Shown: one piece after another, positions 8,915 through 16,271 of the stretch | Numbering within the stretch: the stretch's first letter is position 1 | Layout: every line of letters starts with the position of its first letter | From: CAZCAC01 sp964496575 | Lineage (GTDB): Bacteria; Planctomycetota; UBA1135; GCA-002686595 | Direction: 5' to 3' | Length of the DNA: 64,000 nt | Assembly (NCBI GenBank): GCA_964496575.1 | Contig: CAZCAC010000018.1 | Location: forward strand, 1 to 64,000 | Position numbers and translations under genes: made by a program | The notes under the pieces: model-generated | What the model was told of the DNA's origin: nothing | The model's input: only the letters and a program-made list of their open reading frames with translations | Databases searched by the model: none

Positions 8915-11146
8915 CTACTCGGCGGGAGCTTCGGGCTCCTCGGGAGCCGGCGGATCGGCGAACTTCAGCAGGTAGGTCTTGGCGACCCACTCGGGGTTGT
9001 CGAAGGTGGCGGTGAAGAACTCCTGAGCGGCCGTCCGCGCCATCATCCCGCCCTCGCTGGTCAGCTCGAAGGGCCCCATCGACTCGAGCGACGGATCGCG
9101 CTGGCTGTCGTAGCGCACCAGGAAGGCGTTCTTCAGGTCGCGCGAGGTCTGCGGCTCGGGCAGCTGTCCGTCCTCGAGGGAGAAAAGCAGGGACGTCGTG
9201 CGCAGGTACCGATCCGCAGGAGTCTCGCTGGCGTAGTCGTAGCCGACCCCCGGGTTGCGCGGCTGGTAGTCGCGGTCGACGAGCTCGTAGCCCGCGGCCT
9301 CGACGGCGCTCCGGAGCGCCTCCAGCTCGGTGACCGGGAGGAACGGCTCGTCCTCGGCCTCTTCCTCCTCCACGTTCTCGTCGGGAGTCTCCTCCGCGTT
9401 CTCGTCGGGAGTCTCCTCCGCGTTCTCGTCCGGAGTCTCCTCGGCGCTCTCGTCGGGGGTCTCCTCCGCGTTCTCGTCCGGGCTCTCCTCGGAGCCGTCG
9501 GCGGGTTCCTCATCGGCCGGCTCGCGGAAGGTCTCACGAATCGCCTGGAGCCGCTCGAGGGCGATCTCCGAGCTCCGCTCGACCGCCCACTTCTCGGCGA
9601 CGCGCTCGCGGATCTCCTCGAAGGGGGGCAGGCTCGGAGGCCGGCGCTCGGTGATTCGACCGACGGCGAAGCCACCCTCCTCGACCGCGATCCAGCGGCT
9701 GAAGCTGCCCTCCTCGACGCCGCGCATCGCGCTGACCAGGCGCTCTCCCGCCCACGCCTCGGTCCCTTCGGTCCAGGCAGTGGCGGTACGGGGATCGACG
9801 CGCTCGTAGGAGAGGCCCATCGAGATCGCCTCCGTCTCGAGATCGACCGCCTCACCCTCGGCGACGCGGCGGTTGATGTCGGCCAGCCAGGCGACGAAGG
9901 CGTTGTAGACGGGCGCCTCGCGACGGGCGGCCTCGGCCACTTCCTCGTAGGGATAGAAGCGATCGTCGACCTCCGGCTCCTCGGGCTCCGGTTCGATGGT
10001 GTCCTCGCCCTCGGTGTCGCCCTCGGTGTCGTCGTCTTCGGTCGGCGCCTCGGCGTCGCCCTCCGGATCCGTCTCCTCCGCCGGCGCGTCGGGTTCCCCT
10101 GCATCCGGGTCGTCGGTCTCCGATGCGTCGGTATCCGTGCCGTCGGTCTCCGTACCGTCCGTCTCCGACTCGTCATCCACCTCCTCCTCGGGGCGGACGA
10201 AGCGGACGTAGCTGAGCGAGTTGTAGTAGTCCCTCGCCGCGAGCTCGGGATCACTCCCCTCGACGGGCGGGAAGCGGTCGAGCAGCGTCTGCGGCAGCGT
10301 CTCCGCATCGATGGCGAAGAACGCGAGATCCGCGCCCCAGCTCTCGTCGGTATTGAACTCCCTGGTCTGGTAGGTGGGGAGCGCGTCGAACCAGTCCTGC
10401 AGCACCTCGACGTCGGGCACCTGGCCCTTCGCTTCCTCCTCGAATGCCGTCGCCTCGAGGGTGACGTACTGGAAGCGGTACTCCTGGTTGGTCTCCTTCC
10501 ACTGGACGACGACCTCCTCGGGATCGACCTCTCCCACCGCGGTCGCCATCAGGCTGCGGTAGCGGCGGTACGCCAGCCCGCGCTGCAGCACGGCCTCGAA
10601 CATCGCCGGGGTGACGTCGCGTCCCTGACGGGCGACGAACATCCGGTAGTTGTCCGATGTTCCGAAGAGGTTCAGGATCAGCTCGGACATCTCCTCCCCG
10701 GCGGCGGAGACTCCCGCCAGGCGCGCGAGGTCCTCCATGATCAGGAAGCGGGCGACGTTCTCGTCATCCTCCGGCTTCGTGTCGGGGGCCATCAGCAGGA
10801 ACGGGAAGAGCGGCTCGAGCATCTTGAGGTTGCGCTTCTCGATGTAGAAGTCGCGAATGCTCAGCGTCCGCTGCTCGCCCCCGGGCAGCTTCCAGCTGAC
10901 GAAGACGTCCTCGCCCGAGGTGCCGTCACCAGTGAGCGCCGACATCATCGGCCCGGTGATCGAGAAGATCAGCAGGAGGAAGATCACCAGGCCGAGGTTC
11001 AGCATGAAGCGCAGCCGGCTCGAACCCTTGGGGGTCTCGACGAGGACGCGCTCGCTGGCGCTCTGCTCCTTCTCGACGACCTCCTGGTGGTGCGCCTCGC
11101 GGTCGTGCTTCTGCTTGGTGTGCTTCTTGTCTCGGTTCTTGGACAT
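8915..11146 (-). CDS. Membrane-anchored PpiD/SurA-like foldase with acidic inserts
   Basis: 743 aa. A Lys/His-rich cytoplasmic N-terminus (KHTKQKHDREAHHQ) precedes one transmembrane helix (about residues 50-70, LGLVIFLLLIFSITGPM). A large periplasmic part follows, whose helical start (SIRDFYIEKRNLKMLEPLF) and overall length resemble PpiD-type peptidyl-prolyl isomerase/chaperone proteins. A canonical parvulin catalytic core is not obvious, so it may be a chaperone only. Two acidic low-complexity inserts interrupt it: about residues 312-395 (Asp/Glu/Thr/Pro), and about residues 560-605, where an 8-residue unit (PDENAEET type) is repeated five times. It is the last gene of the pseudopilin operon, 168 nt after scpB. 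Envelope protein folding is inferred. Confidence 0.6.
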   Translation of the reverse strand: MSKNRDKKHTKQKHDREAHHQEVVEKEQSASERVLVETPKGSSRLRFMLNLGLVIFLLLIFSITGPMMSALTGDGTSGEDVFVSWKLPGGEQRTLSIRDFYIEKRNLKMLEPLFPFLLMAPDTKPEDDENVARFLIMEDLARLAGVSAAGEEMSELILNLFGTSDNYRMFVARQGRDVTPAMFEAVLQRGLAYRRYRSLMATAVGEVDPEEVVVQWKETNQEYRFQYVTLEATAFEEEAKGQVPDVEVLQDWFDALPTYQTREFNTDESWGADLAFFAIDAETLPQTLLDRFPPVEGSDPELAARDYYNSLSYVRFVRPEEEVDDESETDGTETDGTDTDASETDDPDAGEPDAPAEETDPEGDAEAPTEDDDTEGDTEGEDTIEPEPEEPEVDDRFYPYEEVAEAARREAPVYNAFVAWLADINRRVAEGEAVDLETEAISMGLSYERVDPRTATAWTEGTEAWAGERLVSAMRGVEEGSFSRWIAVEEGGFAVGRITERRPPSLPPFEEIRERVAEKWAVERSSEIALERLQAIRETFREPADEEPADGSEESPDENAEETPDESAEETPDENAEETPDENAEETPDENVEEEEAEDEPFLPVTELEALRSAVEAAGYELVDRDYQPRNPGVGYDYASETPADRYLRTTSLLFSLEDGQLPEPQTSRDLKNAFLVRYDSQRDPSLESMGPFELTSEGGMMARTAAQEFFTATFDNPEWVAKTYLLKFADPPAPEEPEAPAE
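9374..9493. repeat. Five 24-bp tandem repeats within the PpiD-like gene
   Basis: The unit starts GTTCTCGTCGGGAGTCTCC and recurs at 9374, 9398, 9422, 9446 and 9470 with one to five substitutions. Each unit encodes one copy of PDENAEET or a variant, so the repeat keeps the reading frame. Copy number could vary between strains without breaking the gene. Confidence 0.85.
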
Positions 11147-11314
11147 CGATTCTCTCGCGGCTCCGGCGGATCGGGCCGGGTCGTCAGGGACCCCTATCGG
11201 GGATCGTATGCGGGGCTTCGGGGCGTGCCGGCCACAGAATGAGGCCCAAGAGTGTACGGCTGCCCTCGCAGAGGGTGCAAGACGAGGGCGGTGGGAGTCG
11301 GAGTTACCGGCGGC

Positions 11315-11953
11315 TCACTCGTGGAGCAACTCGCCATCTCGCGGCAGATCCTTGAGGCTCCCGAGCCCGAAGCGGTCGAGGAAGCCCCTGGTGGTGCCGT
11401 ACTGCAGGGGGTGGCCGGGGAGGTCGGCCCGCCCGGTCACCCGGGTCAGTCCCCGATCGGTCAGGTTGCGGAGCATCGCCCCGCACTGGACCCCGCGGAT
11501 CGCCTCGATCTCCGCCTTGGTCACCGGCTGGCGGTAGGCGACCACCGCCAGCGTCTCCAGCCCCGCCGGGGAGAGGGTCTCCGCCTTCCGGGCCTTGACC
11601 AGGGACGCGACCGTCTCGTTCATCTCCGGATCGGTCATCAGCCGCCACCCGCCGGCGATCTCGCGCAGCTCCAGGGGCAGCCCCGCCTCGGCCAGGCGGC
11701 GGCCCGCCTCGAGGAGGGCCTTCCTGACCCGGGCAGGGCGAGGGCCGTCGAGCAGGCTCCTCAGCCGACTCACCCCGAGCGGATCGGGGGAGGCGAAGAC
11801 CAGGGCGGTGACCGCCCGGACCAGCTCCTCCTCGTCGAGCTCCTCGCCGGGGCCGGGCTCGGCCTCCTCGTCGAGCTCCAGGGCGGCGGCCTCCACGCCG
11901 ATGGGGAGATCGGTCTCGATCGGGGGCTCGGGGATCTGGATCTTGTCGGTCAT
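11315..11953 (-). CDS. scpB: Segregation and condensation protein ScpB
   Basis: About 212 aa. ScpB is the winged-helix partner of ScpA and Smc in chromosome condensation. Two winged-helix halves are visible: LVRAVTALVFASPDPLGVSRL (about residue 45) and the highly typical TLAVVAYRQPVTKAEIEAIRGV followed by LRNLTDRGLTRVTGRADLPG and YGTTRGFLDRFGL. The ATG at 11953 was chosen; extending to 11986 needs a TTG. An acidic 45-residue N-terminal extension is unusual. No scpA is visible nearby. It sits between two foldase genes at the end of the pseudopilin operon, an unusual place for a chromosome-segregation gene. Confidence 0.93.
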   Translation of the reverse strand: MTDKIQIPEPPIETDLPIGVEAAALELDEEAEPGPGEELDEEELVRAVTALVFASPDPLGVSRLRSLLDGPRPARVRKALLEAGRRLAEAGLPLELREIAGGWRLMTDPEMNETVASLVKARKAETLSPAGLETLAVVAYRQPVTKAEIEAIRGVQCGAMLRNLTDRGLTRVTGRADLPGHPLQYGTTRGFLDRFGLGSLKDLPRDGELLHE

Positions 11954-11995
11954 CGGGGGACGAGCATCGCCCACTCGGGGAGGCAATGCAAGGTA

Positions 11996-12994
11996 CTAGA
12001 ACTGGGAAGAGAGGGTCGGGCGGGGCTCCCCGATCAGCTCAAAGAAGGGTCCGAGGTCGACCGGGTGCCGACGCTGCATCTCCTGCTTCCAGTTCCAGTA
12101 CTCGGGGTTCTCGATCGGCCGCTCCTGCAGGCTGGCTTCGATCCGGGATGAGATCTCGCCCCAGCTGCCGCGCAGGGGCGCATGGATCTCTTCGACCTGG
12201 AGGACCAACCACCGTCCCCCTTCCTGGATCGGACCTCCCAGTTCTCCCACCCCAGTGCCGAAAGCGAGGCGGGAAAGACCGGATTCCATGCGCAGGATCG
12301 GGGGGACGCGCCCCCCGCGCTCCCCGGTGGGGTCGATGCTCGTCTCGGCGGCGACCCGGGCGAAGGGGGCTCCCGTGCGCACCTTCTCCAGGGCCGCCAC
12401 CGCCTCCGCCTCGGTCTCGGTGACGATCACGCGGGCCTCGGCCCATTCCCGGGAGTAGACGAAGACCCGGACCAGTCGTTCGGCGCGGAGGCGGCGCCGG
12501 ACGTCCTCGCGCAGCCGGGCGCGGTACTTGCTGGGATCGAGGCCGAGGCCGCTGGCGATCCACTCGTCGATGCTGACGTCGGGCAGGTTGACCTGGAGGT
12601 CCGCCTCCAGCTCGGCGAGGATGCGCAGGTACTCGGCGGTCACCAGCTCCTCGGGGATCTCGATCTCCAGCCGCTCCGCCTCTCGATCGACCAGCCGGTT
12701 GGAGACCACCCGCTCCAGGAGGTCGCGGACCTGCTGGGCGTCGCTGTGCATCCAGGTGGAGAGGAGCTCACCGATCTCGATCACTTCGTCCCCCACCAGG
12801 GCCACCGCCGGGGTGCGCGGTGGGGCCGGATTCGGGGGAAGCACTTCCTCGGGCTGGACGGGGCCCGATCCGGGGGCGGGCTCCTCGGCCGCGATCGGCG
12901 GGGCTCCGGCCCGGTGTGGCACGGTGGGGTTCGGCGAGGAGCAGGCCCACAGGAGAGCCAGCAGCCCGGGGGTGAGCCAGGGAGAGGTCTTCAT
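11996..12994 (-). CDS. Parvulin-type peptidyl-prolyl isomerase lipoprotein
   Basis: 332 aa. The N-terminus MKTSPWLTPGLLALLWACSS ends in a lipobox with Cys18, so it should be lipidated. A Pro-rich linker follows (to about residue 65). Then comes a SurA_N-like helical region (VVSNRLVDREAERLEIEIPEE) and a parvulin core with EAEAVAALEKVRTGAPFARVAAETSIDPTGERGG, FGTGVGELGGPIQEGGRWLVLQVEEI. These strings match the PpiC/SurA catalytic domain. It is predicted to assist folding of exported proteins, plausibly the secretion or pseudopilin components encoded upstream in the same direction. The gap to the upstream CxxCxGxG gene is 33 nt. Confidence 0.85.
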   Translation of the reverse strand: MKTSPWLTPGLLALLWACSSPNPTVPHRAGAPPIAAEEPAPGSGPVQPEEVLPPNPAPPRTPAVALVGDEVIEIGELLSTWMHSDAQQVRDLLERVVSNRLVDREAERLEIEIPEELVTAEYLRILAELEADLQVNLPDVSIDEWIASGLGLDPSKYRARLREDVRRRLRAERLVRVFVYSREWAEARVIVTETEAEAVAALEKVRTGAPFARVAAETSIDPTGERGGRVPPILRMESGLSRLAFGTGVGELGGPIQEGGRWLVLQVEEIHAPLRGSWGEISSRIEASLQERPIENPEYWNWKQEMQRRHPVDLGPFFELIGEPRPTLSSQF

Positions 12995-13027
12995 CGTCGG
13001 GGGATCGGTCGGGGATCGGGTCGTCGG

Positions 13028-14593
13028 CTAGCGATAGCGGATGCGCCGCACCCGCCCGATGCCGTGGCAGGTCGGGCAGGCCACCAGGGTTCGCCCGGAG
13101 TTCGAGCCCTCGCGCGCGCCGCCGGTGAAGATCACTTCGCGGGCGCCGGTCCCGCCGCACTCCGAGCAGTTGCGCAGCTCCGGTTTCGGCCGGACGTCGA
13201 GCTCTCCGCCATTCTCGGCGTAGTAGGCGACGATCCAGTTGCGCCGCGCCGAGGAGGAGAGGAGCTTCCACTCCTTCTCGACCTCCGCCTCGTCATCCTC
13301 CGATCTCCGCTTCTGCTTCGACACCGACTGGTTGCGCAGGAACTTCTTGATCTGCTCGTCGTACTGCTGGCGCGCCTGATCGCGGGGCGACTTCGGTTCC
13401 TTGGGCGCGGACTGCACCTGCTCGCCCTTGAGCGCGTCGTCCTCGCCGAGCAGCCAGGTGCCCAGCCCGTAGGAGGCGGGCTTCCAGCGACCCCGCTTGC
13501 GCTCCTCGAAGATCTGGCGCACGTGGTCCTCCTCGATCTCCGGCCAGACGCGCCGCATCTCCTCGGTGACGTGGGCCACGATCTCCTCGCTGAAGCCCTC
13601 CTCGAGGTAGGAGAGGGTCTGCTCGAAGGCCATCTCCCGCGCGGCCTTGGCGGCGAGCTTGCTCATCCAGGCGAGCCAGCGCTTCGGCACCTCCTTGCGC
13701 AGGTACTGGTCCCGCGCCTTGAGCACGCGCTTCTCCAGCTTGTCGCGGTCGACGGCCAGCGGGCTGTCGGGGTAGTTAGAGTCGAAGAGGACCAGCGCCT
13801 GGAGCGCCTGCTCGTACTTCTTGCGCCGGTTCAGGTGGTCGATCTCCGCCAGGGCATCGATCTGTACCTCGTTCTCGACCTTGATCGACACCCGCTCGAT
13901 GATCACCGCGAGCTCCTTGGGCATGAACTCGGGGTCGAGCTCGGAGGCCATCAGGTAGTGAGCGAGGGCGCGGGGGAAGTCGAGGATCCGCTCGCAGAAC
14001 TCGGCCAGGTCGACGTGGGACTGCGGATCCTCCAGGTCGAGCTCGAGCAGCTCCTTGGCGTACAGCTCGTCCTTGGTGAAGATCTCCAGCGCCGGCACCT
14101 GGAGTCCGGCCACGTGGCTGCGCACCCGCTTCTTGGGTACGTCCAGGAGACGGCCGTTCGACTTGAACTTGATGAACTCATCGGTGCGGCCGAGGATCTG
14201 CCCGACGATCTCCTGGCCGTCGACCATGATCAGCATCTCGGCGGGGACCATGATCTCCTCGCCGCCGAGGTCGATGTAGCCGAGGCCGAGGCGCAGCTCG
14301 TACTCCTGCGTCGCGTCGAGGAAGCCCCACGGCAGCGAGACCACCCCTCCGGTGTCGAGCCGGGTGAAGACGAGGACCTCGGCGCTGTGGTCGGTGATGC
14401 TGCCCCACTGGATCGAGCCGTCGCGAAGACGGAACATCATGATCTCGGGGGGCGCCGCCTGCGCTTGCTCCTCCTCCGCGGTCGCCACTCCATCGTCAAC
14501 ATCGGGACCGGGAACCTGCGGAGTGGCCAGGCCCGGGGCGCACCAGAGGGCGATCGCCGGCAGGAGGGCGAGAGGGCGAATCGAGTACTTCAT
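13028..14593 (-). CDS. Exported protein with C-terminal DnaJ-type CxxCxGxG zinc motifs
   Basis: 521 aa. It has a signal peptide (LALLPAIALWCAPGLA). An SH3-like beta region follows (MFRLRDGSIQWGSITDHS, about residues 50-130; repeated in GQEIVGQILGRTDEFIKFKS). Then comes a helical TPR-like central region, and at the end CSECGGTGAREV plus CPTCHGIGRVRR, two CxxCxGxG motifs as in the DnaJ zinc domain. No J domain is present. The zinc domain suggests binding of unfolded polypeptides or a redox role. The ATG overlaps the stop of the GspI-like gene (ATGA), so it belongs to the pseudopilin operon. I know no established name for this architecture. Confidence 0.75.
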   Translation of the reverse strand: MKYSIRPLALLPAIALWCAPGLATPQVPGPDVDDGVATAEEEQAQAAPPEIMMFRLRDGSIQWGSITDHSAEVLVFTRLDTGGVVSLPWGFLDATQEYELRLGLGYIDLGGEEIMVPAEMLIMVDGQEIVGQILGRTDEFIKFKSNGRLLDVPKKRVRSHVAGLQVPALEIFTKDELYAKELLELDLEDPQSHVDLAEFCERILDFPRALAHYLMASELDPEFMPKELAVIIERVSIKVENEVQIDALAEIDHLNRRKKYEQALQALVLFDSNYPDSPLAVDRDKLEKRVLKARDQYLRKEVPKRWLAWMSKLAAKAAREMAFEQTLSYLEEGFSEEIVAHVTEEMRRVWPEIEEDHVRQIFEERKRGRWKPASYGLGTWLLGEDDALKGEQVQSAPKEPKSPRDQARQQYDEQIKKFLRNQSVSKQKRRSEDDEAEVEKEWKLLSSSARRNWIVAYYAENGGELDVRPKPELRNCSECGGTGAREVIFTGGAREGSNSGRTLVACPTCHGIGRVRRIRYR

Positions 14594-15120
14594 TTGTCTT
14601 CTCCGTTCGCTCCCGGATCCCGGGAGGTGTTCGTCGGTGTATCCGCTGGTTTCTCGACCGGGTTCTCGATCGGTTCCTCGAAGAATTCGCGCCGCAGCCG
14701 CTCCCCGAACGGCAGCTCGCGCATCTGCAGCACCTGGAACTTCTTCGAGCGCCGCACGCCGGCGCTCTGCCAGGTCATGTTCACGTCGACGCGGTACTCG
14801 CGCAGGTTCTCGGGGTTCGGGAAGGCCCTGGCACCGTACACCACGCCCCGCGCGCCGGGGACCTCCCGGTCCTCGATCTCCACCGGCTCGCCCAGCTCGC
14901 CATTCTCGTAGGGGAACAGCTCGTGGCGCAGGTCGGCCATCACCGAGTCCATCGCCGTGGCCGCCTGCGTGCGCAGCTGGGCGTGGCGGGCGGTGCTGGC
15001 GCCGTAGGTCAGGAAGGCGATGATCGCCGTCGCGCCGAGGAGCAGGATGCCCATCGCCAGCACCACCTCGATGAGGGTGAAGCCGGCGCGGCGAGTCGTG
15101 GTGCGGGGAAGGGTGCTCAC
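14590..15120 (-). CDS. GspI-like type II secretion minor pseudopilin
   Basis: 176 aa from a GTG that overlaps the previous stop (GTGA). The prepilin signature RRAGFTLIEVVLAMGILLLGA gives cleavage after Gly13, Phe at +1 and Glu at +5. The short ectodomain (about 140 aa) and the Met-Gly-Ile-Leu core resemble GspI/PilV pseudopilins. The C-terminal 30 residues (EEPIENPVEKPADTPTNT) are a Pro/Glu/Thr tail not usual for GspI. It lies between the GspJ-like gene and the CxxCxGxG gene, both overlapping by 4 nt. Confidence 0.85.
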   Translation of the reverse strand: MSTLPRTTTRRAGFTLIEVVLAMGILLLGATAIIAFLTYGASTARHAQLRTQAATAMDSVMADLRHELFPYENGELGEPVEIEDREVPGARGVVYGARAFPNPENLREYRVDVNMTWQSAGVRRSKKFQVLQMRELPFGERLRREFFEEPIENPVEKPADTPTNTSRDPGANGEDK

Positions 15121-16271
15121 AGGTTCCAGTCCTCCCGGTACATCGCGACGGGGACCCGGCCGGTCAGCGGAAGCCCCCAGTGGATCAGCGTCTCGGCATC
15201 GTGCGCCATCGCCTTGGTGCCGCGGACGCCCCGCTTCACCGTTACCCGACGGCCGTTGACGCTGCGCAGGAGCATCCACTCCCCGTCGATCTTGAGGTGC
15301 CCGCCCACGTCGGGGAGCCGCTCGCCGTCGTCGACGTCGAAGGCGACGTCGACGAGCTGGACCTGGGTCGAGGTCCGCGTGCGGCGCCGGCGATCGATCG
15401 GTCGCTCGAACTCCATCTCGAAGGAGACGCACCTCGGCAGGAGGGCGTGATCGCGGATGCGCGGCATCCCCGCGCCCGGCTCGTTCCAGGCGTGGACGGT
15501 CGTGTCGGGGCGCTCCCGGTTCCAGGCGTCCCACGAGGCGGAGACGTCCTCGAGCTCGTCCCCGAGGTTCCACTCCTGGTGCACGATCGAGGTCTGGGTG
15601 GCGAACAGGGGCCGCAGCCACAGGAGGCCTCCGGTCACCTCGTCGAGCTCGTCGAGCCGCGGCACACCGGTGTGACGGATGAAGGAGTCGGCGAAGAAGG
15701 AATCGGAATCGCGGTCTCGCTCGACGCGCCGCGCGCCCCGGTAGACCAGCCCCTCGGAGCGCGCGTCCTTGTTCTTCCTGCCGCCGACGGGCACGATCGC
15801 CCAGCAGACCTCGATCAGCGCGGGGCCCGCGGCCTCGTCGGGGTCGAAGGTCCCGCCCTCGGGGGCGGCCTCGGGATCTTCCTCCTCGGCCAGCAGGGCC
15901 TCGGCGAGCTCCTCCGCGGCGGGCGGCGCGGACAGCGCCAGCCGGTTGATCTCCGCCTCGGAGGCCTGCCGCACCAGGCGGATGCGCGGCCAGATCGTCT
16001 CGCGCAGGCCGTCGCCGTCGGTGTCGAAGGTCGCGTACTCGACCAGGAGATCGCCCCGCTCCCCGCCCTGCAGGGAGCGGAAGTCGTGCGCGAGCAGCTC
16101 CATCACGCCGGTCGCCTGCTCGGTCAGGTTGCGGCGCGTCTCGCTCTTGCGCCACAGCCTGAGCGAGCCGTCGATCAGGGCGAAGACCGCCACCAGCAGC
16201 ACGGTCAGGAGCGCGGTGGCGAGGATCAGCTCCACGATGGTGAAGCCCGAAGAAGTCCGGGAAGTTCTCAT
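15117..16271 (-). CDS. GspJ-like type II secretion minor pseudopilin
   Basis: 384 aa, about twice a usual GspJ. Prepilin signature SSGFTIVELILATALLTVLLVA (cleavage after Gly9, Glu +5) is followed by the helix FALIDGSLRLWRKSETRRNLTEQATGVMELLAHDFRSL, typical of GspJ. The ectodomain is extended. Near the C-terminus it has GGHLKIDGEWMLLRSVNG...RGVRG, a variant of the 'IG.ELI.Y...RG' module repeated in the neighbouring GspK-like protein. The ATG at 16271 overlaps the upstream stop (ATGA). It probably forms part of the pseudopilus tip complex with GspI and GspK; this is known for the family and inferred here. Confidence 0.85.
   Translation of the reverse strand: MRTSRTSSGFTIVELILATALLTVLLVAVFALIDGSLRLWRKSETRRNLTEQATGVMELLAHDFRSLQGGERGDLLVEYATFDTDGDGLRETIWPRIRLVRQASEAEINRLALSAPPAAEELAEALLAEEEDPEAAPEGGTFDPDEAAGPALIEVCWAIVPVGGRKNKDARSEGLVYRGARRVERDRDSDSFFADSFIRHTGVPRLDELDEVTGGLLWLRPLFATQTSIVHQEWNLGDELEDVSASWDAWNRERPDTTVHAWNEPGAGMPRIRDHALLPRCVSFEMEFERPIDRRRRTRTSTQVQLVDVAFDVDDGERLPDVGGHLKIDGEWMLLRSVNGRRVTVKRGVRGTKAMAHDAETLIHWGLPLTGRVPVAMYREDWNL

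Noticed and set aside
9374..9493. Regular short repeats that might be a CRISPR array
   Set aside because: The units are directly adjacent with no spacers, stay in frame and encode an acidic octapeptide in a protein gene.
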